A stretch of 64,000 nt of DNA from Siphlonurus alternatus (GCA_949825025.1 OX463781.1:36163537-36227536); one strand, 5' to 3'. Positions 7,879 to 59,240 are shown, counted from the first letter of the stretch. The notes: a model not told the origin generated them from the sequence alone. A program made the numbers and translations.

Positions 7879-10199
7879 TTTGCTTTTTTATTTATTTACT
7901 TATTATATAATTATTACTTCTATATTTAAAGAGATCTATTTTTTTATTTTTTTTAAGTTGTTCACTGTTGTTCATTTATCATACTAGCTAAAAAATATAT
8001 AGTTAAAAAAATACATGAATTTTATCATAGCTTAAAAACATTATTATTATTCAACTTAATTTGTAATTTTTAACTCTCCAGTTTCGATGACGTTATTAGA
8101 AACTTTGAAACGTTAATTAGTGCTTTTTCGTCACCTTTATTTCACATTATTTGAATACCAATATCATTTTTTTTTTTTTTTTTTAATGCAAAAGAAGTCG
8201 CCGCCGGGCTTCGAACCCCGGTTCTCTCGTGCGTTTGGCCCGCGAATGAGCGCTTTAACAAACTAAGCTGCGTCAATTATTGCTTGAAATTTACTGCCTA
8301 CTTGATATCCCTAGAAACTTCCCTCAACAAGAAATGGTTATAGCATCACCGTCACTGTATTATTGATGAGGAAGGTTTTCAGTGTACAATGGGATGTTAG
8401 AATGTGAAAATTTTAGTGGCTTAATCGAAAGAAGGGGTAAAAATATGGTACTGTGAATTTTTTCAGATTTTTCTGAGACCGGGAACTATTTTTTAAAAAT
8501 TTATTGAAAGTCTATGTTGATGACGTCACGGGCGGCACTACTTAAGAAAAAGGATAGGGCAGTGCCGCCCGTGACGTCATAAAGTAGACTTTCAATAATT
8601 TTTTAAAAATAGTTCCCAGTCTTAGAAAAATCTGAAAAAATTCACAGTACCATATTTTTACCCCTTCTTTTGATTAAGCCACTAAAATTTTCACATTCAA
8701 ATATCTCATTAGGTACATTAAAATAAAATAATATAATTATGTGGATTTAATAATTTTAATTTAATTGTTATAGGTGATTTTGAACTGTTCCAAAGTGATA
8801 TGAATTATTGGGTTGCCTTCATTTGTATCATCATTATCGTTCCACTTGTTATGGTCATGGCTGCACACATTGTAAGTTAACTTCAGTTTTTTAACTTTGT
8901 TTACATTTTACAGTAGGATTATAAATATTATTGTTCTTGTTTTACAGGCTAACATCATAGCATGCAGTGTTTTGGGATCCTATGCCATCATTGCCCCAAT
9001 TGATCATTATATTGGATCAAACTTGAAATATATTCTAATTAATACAGTTAGAAGAGCAACAATTAAAGATTTTAGAACAGCTGTTATTGATCCACCATTT
9101 CAAGTTAGAGGTAAATATACATATTTTTTTAAATTAATGTTAATAATTAATTAGTGGTTTATCATTGTTCATTCTTTCTTGATGGGAATTAAAAAAAAAT
9201 ACTATTACTAATCTGCTAAGTTAAAATGCCAAAATTGGTTTAGTTTTTAATATTTGTTAAATGAGAAAGACATGCTGATTTGACTAATTAGTCTAATTAG
9301 TAATTACCAATGCAATCTCCCATTTTAAATACTGTTCTTCTAAAAAAATATAACAATTTTTGTTTCTTTTTTTATAAAAATAAATATTTTATATAGTTGT
9401 TGCTAAGCAACTGGGCACATCTTTTCCCAACGATTTATTTAATTTTAATACATTAATGAATAAATTACAAAAATAAAACTCTAAAAAAACAAAATAATAC
9501 TTTTAAAGAGACGTTTTTCTTGAATAGAAAGAAAATATACGAGACCAGCAACTTCATGAACTTAATTCACTATGCAATTGTTTAAATAATTAAATTCTGA
9601 TATCAAAGAAAATCTGATATCATAAATTTGTGATTTATTAATTCACTTTTCTAATTCTCAGTCGAATCTAACAAGCTCTAATCTAATCTGATGGTTTGTT
9701 TACTGATTGTAAAATCTTTGTTAGAAATCAGTTTGTCTGAAAAAAAAAAAAACTCCCTCCAAATATTTTTGCATCCACACCTGCCTCAGAAAAAATGCTA
9801 GTTTCAGGCAGTGTAGCCAACATAGAAAAAAATTTCCTGCAATCTGTTAGATGTCATACTAATTCACAGCTTGAATTAAGTCCAACTAATAACCATGAAA
9901 ACACTTTCTAACATTTTCCACATTTTTTTTTTTTTTTTTTTACAGATCTGAGCCTAGCTGTTGCCTGGGGTATCCTTGCAGTTTCTGGAATTGCAGTCCA
10001 ACTTTACCTGCAGAGAAACAAGGCTCCGTTTCCGCCGCCACCTTTTGGAGTGCTGCAGGACCGACGAGACTGGATGGCCCATGAAAGGCAGCCGTTGCTA
10101 CAAAGTGGGCCGCGATATTCGTACGCAACCATGCCGGGAGAGGAGGATGACGTCTTTGAGCCCCAAGTCTCCACCGCGGGACCCTCCAGTGCTCGCTGA
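5184..10199 (+). CDS. TM7SF3: TM7SF3, seven-pass transmembrane protein (complete, 9 exons)
   Basis: Joined coding exons are 5184-5289, 5498-5830, 6074-6336, 6402-6585, 7218-7385, 7443-7595, 8774-8871, 8948-9110 and 9946-10199. All junctions are GT/AG, phases agree, and the product is 573 aa; human TM7SF3 is about 570. It starts with a signal peptide (MLIKLSIILSALILIKC), followed by a luminal or extracellular N-domain with several N-glycosylation sequons and the family motif PIPGGCNMEF (near residue 150). Membrane helices follow from about residue 300 to 510, and then a proline-rich cytosolic tail with ERQPLL. Family members are membrane proteins linked in mammals to cell survival and stress responses; the molecular role is not settled. 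It is divergently paired with the ANKS1-type gene and convergent with Pax6. The family call is firm. Confidence 0.93.
5498..5830 (+). CDS. TM7SF3: TM7SF3 exon 2 (luminal domain)
   Basis: The acceptor TATATTTCAG precedes ATGGAGATG, joined in phase 1 to give DGDVISLSFKTGN. The exon encodes the first part of the N-terminal domain. The segment KFILFQVHSFVYNASLSYNQ corresponds to the conserved F-L-I-F-Q-I-H-S region of the family. Sequons NAS, NQT and NGT are visible. The donor is GATG|GTGAGT. Confidence 0.9.
6074..6336 (+). CDS. TM7SF3: TM7SF3 exon 3
   Basis: The acceptor CTTCCAG leads into the family hallmark DPIPGGCNMEF, followed by a region with paired cysteines (Cys in GGC and PYSCSS) and the conserved YDFYHLYLTERD. 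The donor is AAAG|GTAAAT, phase 0. Confidence 0.92.
6402..6585 (+). CDS. TM7SF3: TM7SF3 exon 4
   Basis: It begins VPIPVGLSNLQ after the acceptor TATTTAG. It contains AAYVPAVTYACSTIYW, equivalent to the YIPAHTYAC segment just before the first membrane helix in family members, and ends CEVLG at CTCG|GTGAGG. Confidence 0.92.
7218..7385 (+). CDS. TM7SF3: TM7SF3 exon 5 (first membrane helices)
   Basis: The acceptor GTTTCAG is followed by ASTFSKLLCAMIFFLGIFLC, the first transmembrane helix, then the conserved GH-x-FFKAE turn and a second hydrophobic helix ending in PGSFDYG. The donor is GGAG|GTGAGT. Confidence 0.92.
7443..7595 (+). CDS. TM7SF3: TM7SF3 exon 6 (membrane helices)
   Basis: Only 57 bp after exon 5. 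It encodes two further helices, including the family pattern GGFWLSIWWFYGIP. The donor is ACAG|GTAAGT, phase 1. Confidence 0.92.
7797..7881. repeat. (TTTA)n microsatellite
   Basis: About 85 bp of TTTA or ATTT units with minor interruptions, in TM7SF3 intron 6. Confidence 0.95.
8165..8274 (-). mobile_element. tRNA-derived retroposon (degenerate tRNA plus A-tail)
   Basis: Read on the minus strand, 8274-8197 is tRNA-like. It has a D-arm AGCTTAGTTTGTTAAAGCGC, a T-arm CCGGGGTTCGAAGCCCGG (RNA polymerase III boxes A and B), and ends that pair at five of seven acceptor positions. It lacks a normal anticodon arm. About 12 bases later comes a run of A (T on the plus strand, 8167-8184). A tRNA-like head followed by an A-tail is the layout of a short SINE or tRNA retropseudogene. 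It lies in TM7SF3 intron 6. Confidence 0.55.
8400..8698. mobile_element. Foldback family 1 copy (299 bp)
   Basis: Arms starting GAATGTGAAAATTTTAGTGG are nearly perfect inverted repeats. The inner part shares CAGATTTTTCTGAGACCGGG and AACTATTTTTTAAAAA with the family, but the outer 50 bp differ, so this is a subfamily. The centre has two TGACGTCA palindromes around GGGCGGCAC. It lies in TM7SF3 intron 6. Confidence 0.85.
8774..8871 (+). CDS. TM7SF3: TM7SF3 exon 7 (membrane helix)
   Basis: The acceptor GTTATAG joins in phase 1 to give GDFELFQSDMNYWVAFICII, matching the family's F-x-x-D-x-x-FWVTF pattern, then a hydrophobic helix. The donor is CATT|GTAAGT. Confidence 0.9.
8948..9110 (+). CDS. TM7SF3: TM7SF3 exon 8
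   Basis: It encodes ANIIACSVLGSYAIIAPIDH and then a conserved loop ending KDFRTAVIDPPFQVR, close to the family's N-K-D-F-x-x-A-x-x-x-x-PFQ motif. The acceptor is TTTACAG and the donor AGAG|GTAAAT. Confidence 0.92.
9111..9945 (+). other. TM7SF3 intron 8
   Basis: AT-rich intron of 835 bp ending in a long T-run just before the acceptor TACAG. No feature beyond this polypyrimidine tract is seen. Confidence 0.8.
9946..10199 (+). CDS. TM7SF3: TM7SF3 exon 9 (last helix, tail, stop)
   Basis: It begins DLSLAVAWGILAVSGIAVQL, the last membrane helix (family pattern AVWGMLAVSGI). A basic and proline-rich tail follows, then HERQPLL and an acidic stretch GEEDD, ending SSAR before TGA at 10197-10199. ERQPLL fits the [DE]xxxL[LI] endosomal or lysosomal sorting pattern. 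Confidence 0.93.
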
Positions 10200-10970
10200 C
10201 TAATGATGTAATGTATTATCAAAGCAATTGAAAAGGAAGACCAATAGAAATATAATATTGATTAGGTTACAATTAAATTACCTGAACAAATTATTTCTAG
10301 ATTTTTACTCCAAGCCTAAAATGTATCAAATTTGTCACAATGCTGCCTTGTTTTGTTTCATTTTATTAACTGAAATAGCTGAGTTCACAGTTGGAAAAGT
10401 TCAGCTCAGGCCTAGTACTAAAAGATATCTGGGTAAAGTTATAACGTTTTCAAATATTTATAATACAAGTAGAAATAAATTTTCTAAAGTCTCATTTTTC
10501 AGGTCTTTCATCTTGTTTTAAAAATATAATGTTACAATAAGAAAATAATGCTTGCACTGTAAAAGTGATTCAAAATTTAAGGCAGGAATAATGTATTTAA
10601 TTAGGTGCCATTAACAGTACAATTTTTATACTCTGTGAATATTTTTCTTGTTTAATTTTTATTAAATATTTGGCTATATCTATGTTATAAAAAAAGCATG
10701 GATAAATTATAGGTGTATTTTCTTCATGAGAAAAAGTATGGTACTTAAAAAATATAAATAATTTAATGATAGATTCTATTGTGTGTATTTATGCTCAAAC
10801 TATCTATGCTATATAAACTAAAATTTATATGCTACAACAGAGCCAAATCAAAAGTAATGCTATTTTGAAAGGATGCCATCTGGTAAAACTTTTTGTTTTG
10901 TATTTTATGCTGGTTATGAACAACCTTCGTGATGTTTGATATAAAATAAATCTTAAAAAAAAATGTAAAT
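10200..10970 (+). other. TM7SF3 3' UTR with candidate poly(A) signals
   Basis: AT-rich sequence after the stop. AATAAA occurs at 10474-10479 and again at 10945-10950; the second is followed by an A-rich stretch. Either could end the message. Position inferred from motif only. Confidence 0.45.
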
Positions 10971-12789
10971 TTTCATGAAAATTGTTTGTCATTTTTTTTT
11001 TTTTTTTTTTTCAAGATAATTTTTTAGATTTGCTTGAAATATAAAACAGCAACATCATGTAAAAAATTTGTAAATAATTTAAAGGAACTAATATAGCAGA
11101 TAAATTGTAAATAATTAGGTAAACATTCTTATTTAGTTCTTACTTTTTTAATACAATATAAATTGATATTATTTTAATTTTTAATTTCATATCTCTTATT
11201 TACTATAATAAAAAATAGAGGTAATATTATTAGAATATTCATTAGTATTGTAAATCTATTGCTTTAAAAGGAAATAATATAAAAATGCAAACTTTACAAG
11301 ATTGTATTATATTTATTATTATTATAATTTTTCTACATAATACCTATACACATGCTAATAACATTTAGGTAATATATTTTTTTACCTTTTTGTGGTATCA
11401 TACAACATATAATCACAGGTTAACATCTTTTTAAAATTACTATTGAGAGCTAATTCAAAATAATGAAATTTTAATTACATGTTTTCATTTCAATCAGTTG
11501 TAGCTAGTAAGTTTTTTTTTTATTATTATTTTTTTTTTCGAAGCTATAAATTATAAAGTTGGGATTATTTTTCAATTTCTACAAACAACATATAGCTTCC
11601 TCTCATTAACTAGCACTGATTTTAATACTCAATTTTATCAACTGCAAATTATAAAAAAATATTTGATAGAACAAACAAATAGGAACTAGCAAAAATAATG
11701 GTATAATAATTTACTAATATTGTTTTTGACATTCAATATTTTTACACAGTGTTTCACATTTACTTATTATAGACATAATCTCTTTTATCATTTATACACT
11801 ATTGAAGTGGGGGAGTACAGAGGGTTTTTTGAAAAGAGAGATCAGTAGGGGGAAGAGATTTTTTGTTAATCTAAAAATCTAGAAGATTATTTTCTCTGAT
11901 TATTAAATACAAACAATACTACACAGAGTGGATACAAAGACTGAAAAACACTCGCACACCTTTAAGACAATTATTCTTATTATTAGTTAGTTTTTAAATA
12001 ACAGAATTTTTATCAACCTTTAATCGCATCCACCAAAATTAATATTTTTTTTTATTATTATTATTGGATAAAAATGGTGGAAATTAAGATTTTAAGGCAA
12101 TTTTAATTCAAATAATATAGTAATGTTTATTTTATTAACTAAAATGTAACAAATATTTTGAAATATAAGTAATATTGAAATTAAAATATTGATACAGTTT
12201 ATTTATATACTTTATATATAAAAAAAACATTGACTATAATATACCTTTTTAATCATTATTATTTTATAGTTCTATTTACACCAAACTAGAAAGAAATTAT
12301 TAATGACATTGGTATATTTATTAGTATTATTATTATTGCACATTATTTTGTTTTCAGTTCAACTGAGCTCCTAAAATCTATGCAATTTGTTCTACTTATA
12401 ACTGCATATTCAGATGTTTGTATCATTGTAATATAGCTTTTTTAGGCTGAATTTCTCTTCTGTATTGAAAAATATCTTTACACCAAAGTTTATGAGAATA
12501 CTAAATTATTTTTTTTTGTTATAGATTATAGCTTTACGAAAATGAACATGGGGAGGGATATTATTATATTTATATTATTTACAATATTTTTTAAACAAAC
12601 CCTGTTTTCCCGGGTCATGTATTGTTATAGTTTACAAAAAGTTGGTCATTTCTAGTGTATTATTTGTGTGTGTGAGTGGCTCGCAATTATTTCCTCATTC
12701 GTGGATTCTATGATAATAATATATTAATTTTAATTTGTATAATATACAATTTATTGCAAATTATTATTGGAACTAATTTTCTTTCTTCC
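10971..12789. other. Convergent intergenic region
   Basis: Very AT-rich sequence between the 3' ends of TM7SF3 (plus) and Pax6 (minus). I see homopolymer runs (for example T at about 10992-11012) and short ATT repeats but no gene, hairpin element or long array. Confidence 0.6.
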
Positions 12790-13032
12790 TTTATTTATTT
12801 ATTTATTTTTTTTTTATAAAATAAATATACAGTTCCAAATAATAAGCCAAAAGTTTGTTGTTTTAAAAACGATGAAATATGGTTGATTGATTGACGTCTA
12901 CGCCTAAGATATGCTATTACTACTAGTTGGGGGAATATGGGCAATAGGAGGGGGTACTAGTGGTGATGGAGTCGGGGTTGTCGGGCTTTCCACTGAGAGG
13001 AATCGAGAATGTGGAAAACCGAAAAGCTGAGA
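12790..13032 (-). other. Pax6/toy 3' UTR, canonical isoform
   Basis: It follows the TGA at 13033-13035 on the minus strand. A cluster of TTTATT on the plus strand at 12790-12808 supplies minus-strand AATAAA signals about 230 bp after the stop. Position inferred from motif only. Confidence 0.4.
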
Positions 13033-53147
<40,115 letters not shown>

Positions 53148-53350
53148 TTTCCAGAAGGCTTCGGCGCAGCTCCCCTCTCTCCCCGCCGCCACGAGACTCG
53201 GTCCAATCAACGTCTTGGCTGCCGGCAATCGCAGAAGTGTGGAAAACAGTCCCGAGACTATCGGGACTCCTGCCTCTCGTGTCTTCGCCTGGCCGCCCGG
53301 ACCTGGCTCGCGTGACCTCTGCTCAGCTGACCCGGTCACCTGGAACCACA
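53148..53350 (-). promoter_or_regulatory. Pax6 5' UTR, GC-rich and CpG-containing
   Basis: About 200 bp immediately upstream of the start codon with high GC and many CpGs (CGAAGCC, GGCGGCGGGG, CACGCGAGCC), unlike the surrounding AT-rich DNA. It may be the transcribed leader with the promoter just upstream. Alternatively the leader begins at an acceptor such as GGTTCCAG (near 53340), which would imply a further 5' non-coding exon. Which holds cannot be decided from sequence. Confidence 0.55.
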
Positions 53351-53408
53351 AGTCATGGTCAACAAGCGTCCAGACTCGCTCGGAAATATATATATATCAT
53401 TTATAAAT

Positions 53409-53563
<155 letters not shown>

Positions 53564-53929
53564 ATGTCTTTACATGGCGAGAGTTAAGGCATGCCTTTTT
53601 TGTCTCTTTCGTCTCTAGTTTTGCAATATTACTGCATTACTCCACTACATTAATTGAATGTAGGAGTGATATAACTATAGTGTTATATCCAGATAAATTT
53701 TACTTTTGTTACAATAATATATAAACATTAAACTGTACAAAATTTCATGCTTTTAAGTAGACAAGCACAGCACACAATGACTGCGCGTCACATTTACATA
53801 GGTTTTCATCGTGTTTGTAACAATTGTAACGTTCTCGTTCATTGGTTGCCAGTTTGCAACGAAGGATGCAATTATCCCAATACGAGCTGTGAACACTTTC
53901 AACGATATTTGAACAAACCATAAATAAAT

Positions 53930-54007
53930 ATGGCGGCCAGTGTAATGAAGAGTACGTTATGTAGAAATTATTTAAGCAATTCAGTCAAATTTCATAATTT
54001 CAAATAT
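53930..54007 (+). CDS. Possible first exon of a nuclear gene with a mitochondrial-type presequence
   Basis: The ATG in AAATATGGCGGCC opens MAASVMKSTLCRNYLSNSVK and then FHNFKY to a possible donor TAT|GTATGT at 54008; without splicing it stops at 54080-54082. The N-terminus has no acidic residues and is rich in Ala, Ser, Lys and Arg, as in matrix-targeting presequences. Upstream (53815-53930) is a moderately GC-containing patch with a reversed CCAAT (CATTGGTTGCC), promoter-like. A candidate second exon follows an acceptor TTCTGCAG at 54340 and reads VARGRTVVYYTYYLKRQDF in the right phase, then stops. I do not recognise the product; the whole model is tentative. Confidence 0.3.
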
Positions 54008-54816
54008 GTATGTGCAATCATTTCTTCTTTAATACGATCTTCCGATATTGGTTCAGAATCAAAACGTCATATAATCTTATAAAACCTATTAACTATTAAC
54101 TATCGAACTATCCTAACATTTTTACTGCGCTTACAACATGCAGGGCTGGACCATATGGCTCTGGACCGAAGCGATTAATTTCTTTTCGCAAATTGTTAGA
54201 CACGGTTAAGAAAAGATAATAAAAAAACGGGAGAAATTGTAAATTTAGAATTATGCAAGAAATTTGACCTTGTTTCAGTAATAAAATTATTCTTGAATCT
54301 ACTTTTTAAAATTTATGATTTGGTGTTCAATTCTGCAGGTTGCACGAGGAAGAACAGTCGTATATTATACATATTATTTGAAACGTCAAGATTTTTAAAA
54401 GAATTATAGTTATAGGTGTTATAACTTCCACCTTACAACCCATGTATGCATGCATCATGTGTAAAATCATAATATATATAGGTGAGTGTTCAGTGTGTTC
54501 GTGAATTAATAATACATTAATCTATATATTGAATACAGTAAATGATGCTGTTCTGCGCGTCAAAATCGACTAACTCATTTTATCGCATGTTCTCACCAAT
54601 TTATTATTTATTTGATATGTTTATGAGCATCGATACACTTCAACAATTACAAATATATTATGTATATGTTGTGTATTCCTAAAGAAGTCATTTTAATGTG
54701 AAATGTTATCTAGGCTTTAAATTTATTTAGAATAAATCAATTCTTGCTCTCTCAACTAAAAATACCCATATGATGGGTGAATGTTTTCATTGCACGAGGG
54801 AATTATACAAGTAAAC

Positions 54817-54917
54817 AATGGGGGGCATTCACAAAGCAATTTAACCTCAACTTTAGTACCAGGGATAAAACTTGAGGCTAAAGTTGGGGTTAAATTGCTT
54901 TGTGAATGTCCCCCAAT
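54817..54917. mobile_element. Foldback family 3 copy, small
   Basis: AATGGGGGGCATTCACAAAG and then CAATTTAACCTCAACTTTAG pair with the inverse ending GTGAATGTCCCCCAAT. A near-perfect 101-bp palindrome. Confidence 0.85.
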
Positions 54918-54932
54918 ATATTTAATATTAAT

Positions 54933-55261
54933 TTAAAGGCATACAGGCCTCAAATTACAAATTAGATAGTCACCAAGTGGGTTTACAGTAAATAATCAAC
55001 ATTCGCATCATTTTTTTCCACGCGTGATGCATCCGTGCGAAGTCGCAGTTCAAAGTAAGAAATTTAGTCCTTGATGACGTCATGAAGTCCTTGCTCAATG
55101 CTAATCGGTGCTAGCTGTGATTTGTGACGTCAGCAAGGACTTTCTTTGTAGTGCGACTTCGCACAGTCGCACCGCGAGCATGTACAAATAATACGAATGT
55201 TTATACTCGAGCAACACTTAATGTCTGTCTAATTTGTAATTTGAGGCATGTATCCCTTTAA
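54933..55261. mobile_element. Foldback element (329 bp) with central CRE-like sites
   Basis: Terminal arms TAAAGGCATACAGGCCTCAA and the inverse ending at 55261. Inner arms are GTGCGAAGTCGCA and GTCCTTGATGACGTCA, with the inverse TGACGTCAGCAAGGAC. It starts 16 bp after the element at 54817. Confidence 0.85.
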
Positions 55262-56726
55262 TGTAAAATAAATTAGAATATAATTTAATTTATTATATTC
55301 TGATAAATAACAATTGTAAAAACTCAACTGCACCATATTATTCAGTGATCGCATTTTAATTAGTTTTAATTATTTTGACGTGATTCATGCTGAATGCAAT
55401 GGTAAAGCTTATTACGATTGAATAAAATAACGTTTTTAATTTTGAATTTAATTGCTGCAGATTTTTTAATGAACATATAGGACATTATATTATATATATT
55501 CATCGTTGAGTTAAAATTGAATTGTCCTAGACCTAAAAAAAAATATTACATTATGACTAATAAGTATTGACACTTTGATTATATTAAGAAAAAATGAAAT
55601 TAATAAATTGAATTTTAATCACTTTTATTGTATATGCAGACGAAATAAAATACAGCAACCAATGTTATTTATGAAAACTTCAACTTTTTAACAGCTATGA
55701 AGTTAAATAATAATATTATAATAAAAAAATAGCAGTGAATAACACAACTTTGTGCATCATGATATTTTCTTTAAAAAAAATATTAAATTTGTTGCCAATA
55801 TATTCTTGGCACTTTGGCATGCATTTAATATTTTTTTCAATAAAATTGTTTTATATAAAGTATAATATTTTATAAAATCCTTAGTTGAAAAATTGCGTTT
55901 TCAACTCATCCTATACACGTCTAAACCTATAATATCTTATAAAACTTATAAAGTCTTTTTACCTCAAAAACACATTTATATCTTACTCGATCAAAGTGAG
56001 AATGAAATGGAGACAATATTTCTAACAATTTATTTATTTATTATTGCTCAATAAGGAGATTCAAGACGTAATCTCGTCTTTCTCCCTCTTTTTTCCTCTA
56101 AACTGTTGCAAAATAAGAGGGAATTAGACAAAGAGAGAGCTTAAATAGAGAATAAAATATTAAAATTAATTTCAACAAGGGAGAAAATACATAAGTGCAT
56201 GCTGTTGTTAAATTTATATTCATCATTGTATTTAGTATTAAATGAGATCTAGTATCTTCTTTGAGTGACATTCGAAACAAAGGAAGTTTGTGAGGTGTTG
56301 ATACACACACATTTGTCATGGTTATGCCGGAGCTTTCATGCAGCGCCAAGGCGTTTTATTATGACTGACGAAAGAATAATATGATAAGTTGCGTCTGGGA
56401 TAAATGTCCGTCTTTCTGTGGCAGAGTTGGGTCGATTGACCGTGTTATGTGTGGTATATCCGGTACACACATCTTGCACTATTTAGATCAATACGTTTAG
56501 ACTCGAAATGTTCTTAAAATGGAAAATTTATAATATGAAATATATTTTCAAATACAATGTAAATTTTTATTTTCATTATTTTGATTATGTACAATTAATT
56601 TAAAACGTAGAAAATTGATCCAATTAATTAATTATTTTTTTCTATATAAAATATACCCCACATATAATATGTATAATTATTATTCATATTATATAATATT
56701 TTTTTCAATTTTGATAAAAAAAATAT

Positions 56727-56729
<3 letters not shown>

Positions 56730-56783
<54 letters not shown>
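56730..56783. repeat. (AT)n microsatellite
   Basis: About 54 bp of perfect AT. Confidence 0.95.
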
Positions 56784-56787
<4 letters not shown>

Positions 56788-57303
56788 CCGTTCTTGCAAG
56801 CAAACAAACAACAAACAAACACGAGTTTTTTATGACATGGTTAGAAATAAAATTTCTTTTTAGAAAAAGAAGGTTTTACTTCGATTTAATCGACAAATTT
56901 ATTGTATCTTTTATAAATTCTATATAGTAAAATATTTTTTGTATGTAAAAAAAACATCGTTCGAACAGAGTCCAACCTTTCTACAAGAAACTTATAAAAA
57001 CATTTATAAAATACAAATAAGTAATAAAAATTGGAATATCTGATTATGACAATACATTTATTTAATATATTTTTGATTATACTGCTTTTGACACTATAAC
57101 TATACTGTAAACAAAACAAATCGAAGTGCTTAAATTAAGTAATCTTGATGGCATGCAGATCTATAAATTTATAATATAAAATATATATATAATGCATTTT
57201 TTTTTCGATTGTGGGCTGTTGTGCCATGCATGCTATTTATTATACATGATACACAAAGAATATAAAAGCTCACAACAATTCAAATATACTGTACATTAAA
57301 TAT

Positions 57304-57437
57304 CATTCACGAAGAGTTATCCAGGTTTCCCACTTATAACCCTGCACGTTTAGTGTCATTTTGAATTAGGCGGACGTTAACCGCGTTTAGTGAGAAAATT
57401 GGATAACTTTCTGGATAACTGTTTCGTTATCGCCCCG
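57304..57437. mobile_element. Foldback family 3 copy, degraded
   Basis: ATTCACGAAGAGTTATCCAG at the left and CTGGATAACTGTTTCGTTA at the right, with GCACGTTTAGTGTCA / GGACGTTAACCGCG inside. Confidence 0.6.
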
Positions 57438-57509
57438 CATATATAGCTCCTATACAATATTAAATCACATCTTTAATAAGATGCATCCATGGGTTAAATT
57501 TTGTTCTAT

Positions 57510-57520
57510 ATTGAAAACCG

Positions 57521-57596
<76 letters not shown>

Positions 57597-57607
57597 CGGT
57601 TTTCAAT
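57510..57607. repeat. (AT)n array bounded by a 14-bp inverted repeat
   Basis: ATTGAAAACCGTCAT, then about 70 bp of AT, then ATGACGGTTTTCAAT. The whole 98 bp is a perfect palindrome able to form a long hairpin or cruciform. Confidence 0.95.
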
Positions 57608-59110
57608 GCTAACAATTAAAAATAACTAATTAATTGATATTAATAAATGATAATGAGATTGATGAGTAAATACAATTTATTATTGTATTATACTCAATGC
57701 TATAACATAATTTTTAAGTGCGCGGGATGTATTCATTATGCTTGGTAAAAGTAAAGAGTATACTATAAAAGTTAAGAGGGTTGCATGTAGGGGTTATTGT
57801 TTACAAAACTGACGATGACTTCACCAAGCTTGCGTCAAGTGTGCGCAGTGGCATGACAAATTAAATTATTGTACATCTGTTGTGTGAGGCAGCAGCCTAG
57901 GGGGGGGGGGGGTTCATTTACAACGAGAGAAGTTGGTCAAAACACTTGTCGTTTCTCAACAAGAAAAAAAAATCCTCCATCCCTTAATTCTTTCTTCCTC
58001 CCCCTCTATTTGTGTACCCCCGAACCATAACATAGTTAATGATACATTTAGTATAATAAGGTTACGTTTTTGATCATATACAGTTTGGTTCCGCTCTTTT
58101 CAATGCAATGTCATGCACAATGACTTGATTCATCTTATGTTACGCTTTTATTCAACAATATAATATTTGATAATATACTTTTATATGATGAAGCGTATCC
58201 AATTAATTTATATTTATGTATAAAAAATATATTTAAGTCACGTCATTTTATACACTATAGTCTATTATAGAATTTTCTAATATATTTTTTTTAATGTCAG
58301 TTAAAAAAAAACATTGGAAAAAATTGAAAAAATTAACATATATTAGAGATGTAAAATAATTATTATTTATTATACAGAGTAGTAAATGTACTAAAATGTA
58401 TAGAATTGTTTTTATTTTATTAATTTTGTAATATTTGACTTTGTGTATTAAATACGTTTTATAAATTATAGCATACCAACACTAAGCCTGCATGGAATTT
58501 AAAGTATATTATGTGCATGGCTTCATATTAGAGTAATTCGCATTTATATACTCTCAATTTTGCTTCATAGGCTGGAGATGTACTACATCAAATATCCAAA
58601 CTTATATGGAAATACTGTACTATATATACTGTATTGGTTTCAATAAACATGTGTGCAAATAATCATTGCAAGAGCAGAACATTCAATTACTTCATGCTCT
58701 GAGATCCAACATGAGTTAATTGAAGTTATATAGAGTTTATAATTAATGCTGAGTATTTATATAACGTATATATGTGCAGCAATGGCGTTTTCAGGATTTG
58801 TTCAAAAAGAGGGGGGGGAGGTGTTGTCATTAATAATAAGAAGAATGAAAATACTTCGAGTTTTAGTTTGCCCCAGATGCAATATTGAATAGCCTCATAT
58901 AAAATAATATTAATAATATTTTGTTTACCCCACTTTTTAATATTTTTTTCCAGTATGTGCATATTTTAACATAGTGCATAATGTGGTGTTTTTATTTTAT
59001 TTTTCAGTTTAATATTAATATTTATTTAGAAGTTAGTATTCATAATTCATCATTTATTTATGAATTTAAAACTAAATATTTTTACTTCAATAAATTAAGT
59101 ATTATATGTA

Positions 59111-59240
59111 TACACTCCTCGCCTCTGAAAAGTTCCCTTCTGCAGCCTTGTTAATCACCACATGCCCCGTAAGAATAACACACGGTGATTAAAAAGGCTA
59201 CCAAGAGAACTTTTCAGAGGCGAAGACTGCGAAGAGTGTA
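59111..59240. mobile_element. Foldback family 2 copy
   Basis: TACACTCCTCGCCTCTGAAA at the left with TGCAGCCTTGTTAATCACCA, and the inverse ending AGAGTGTA. The TA ends fit a TA target duplication. Confidence 0.85.
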
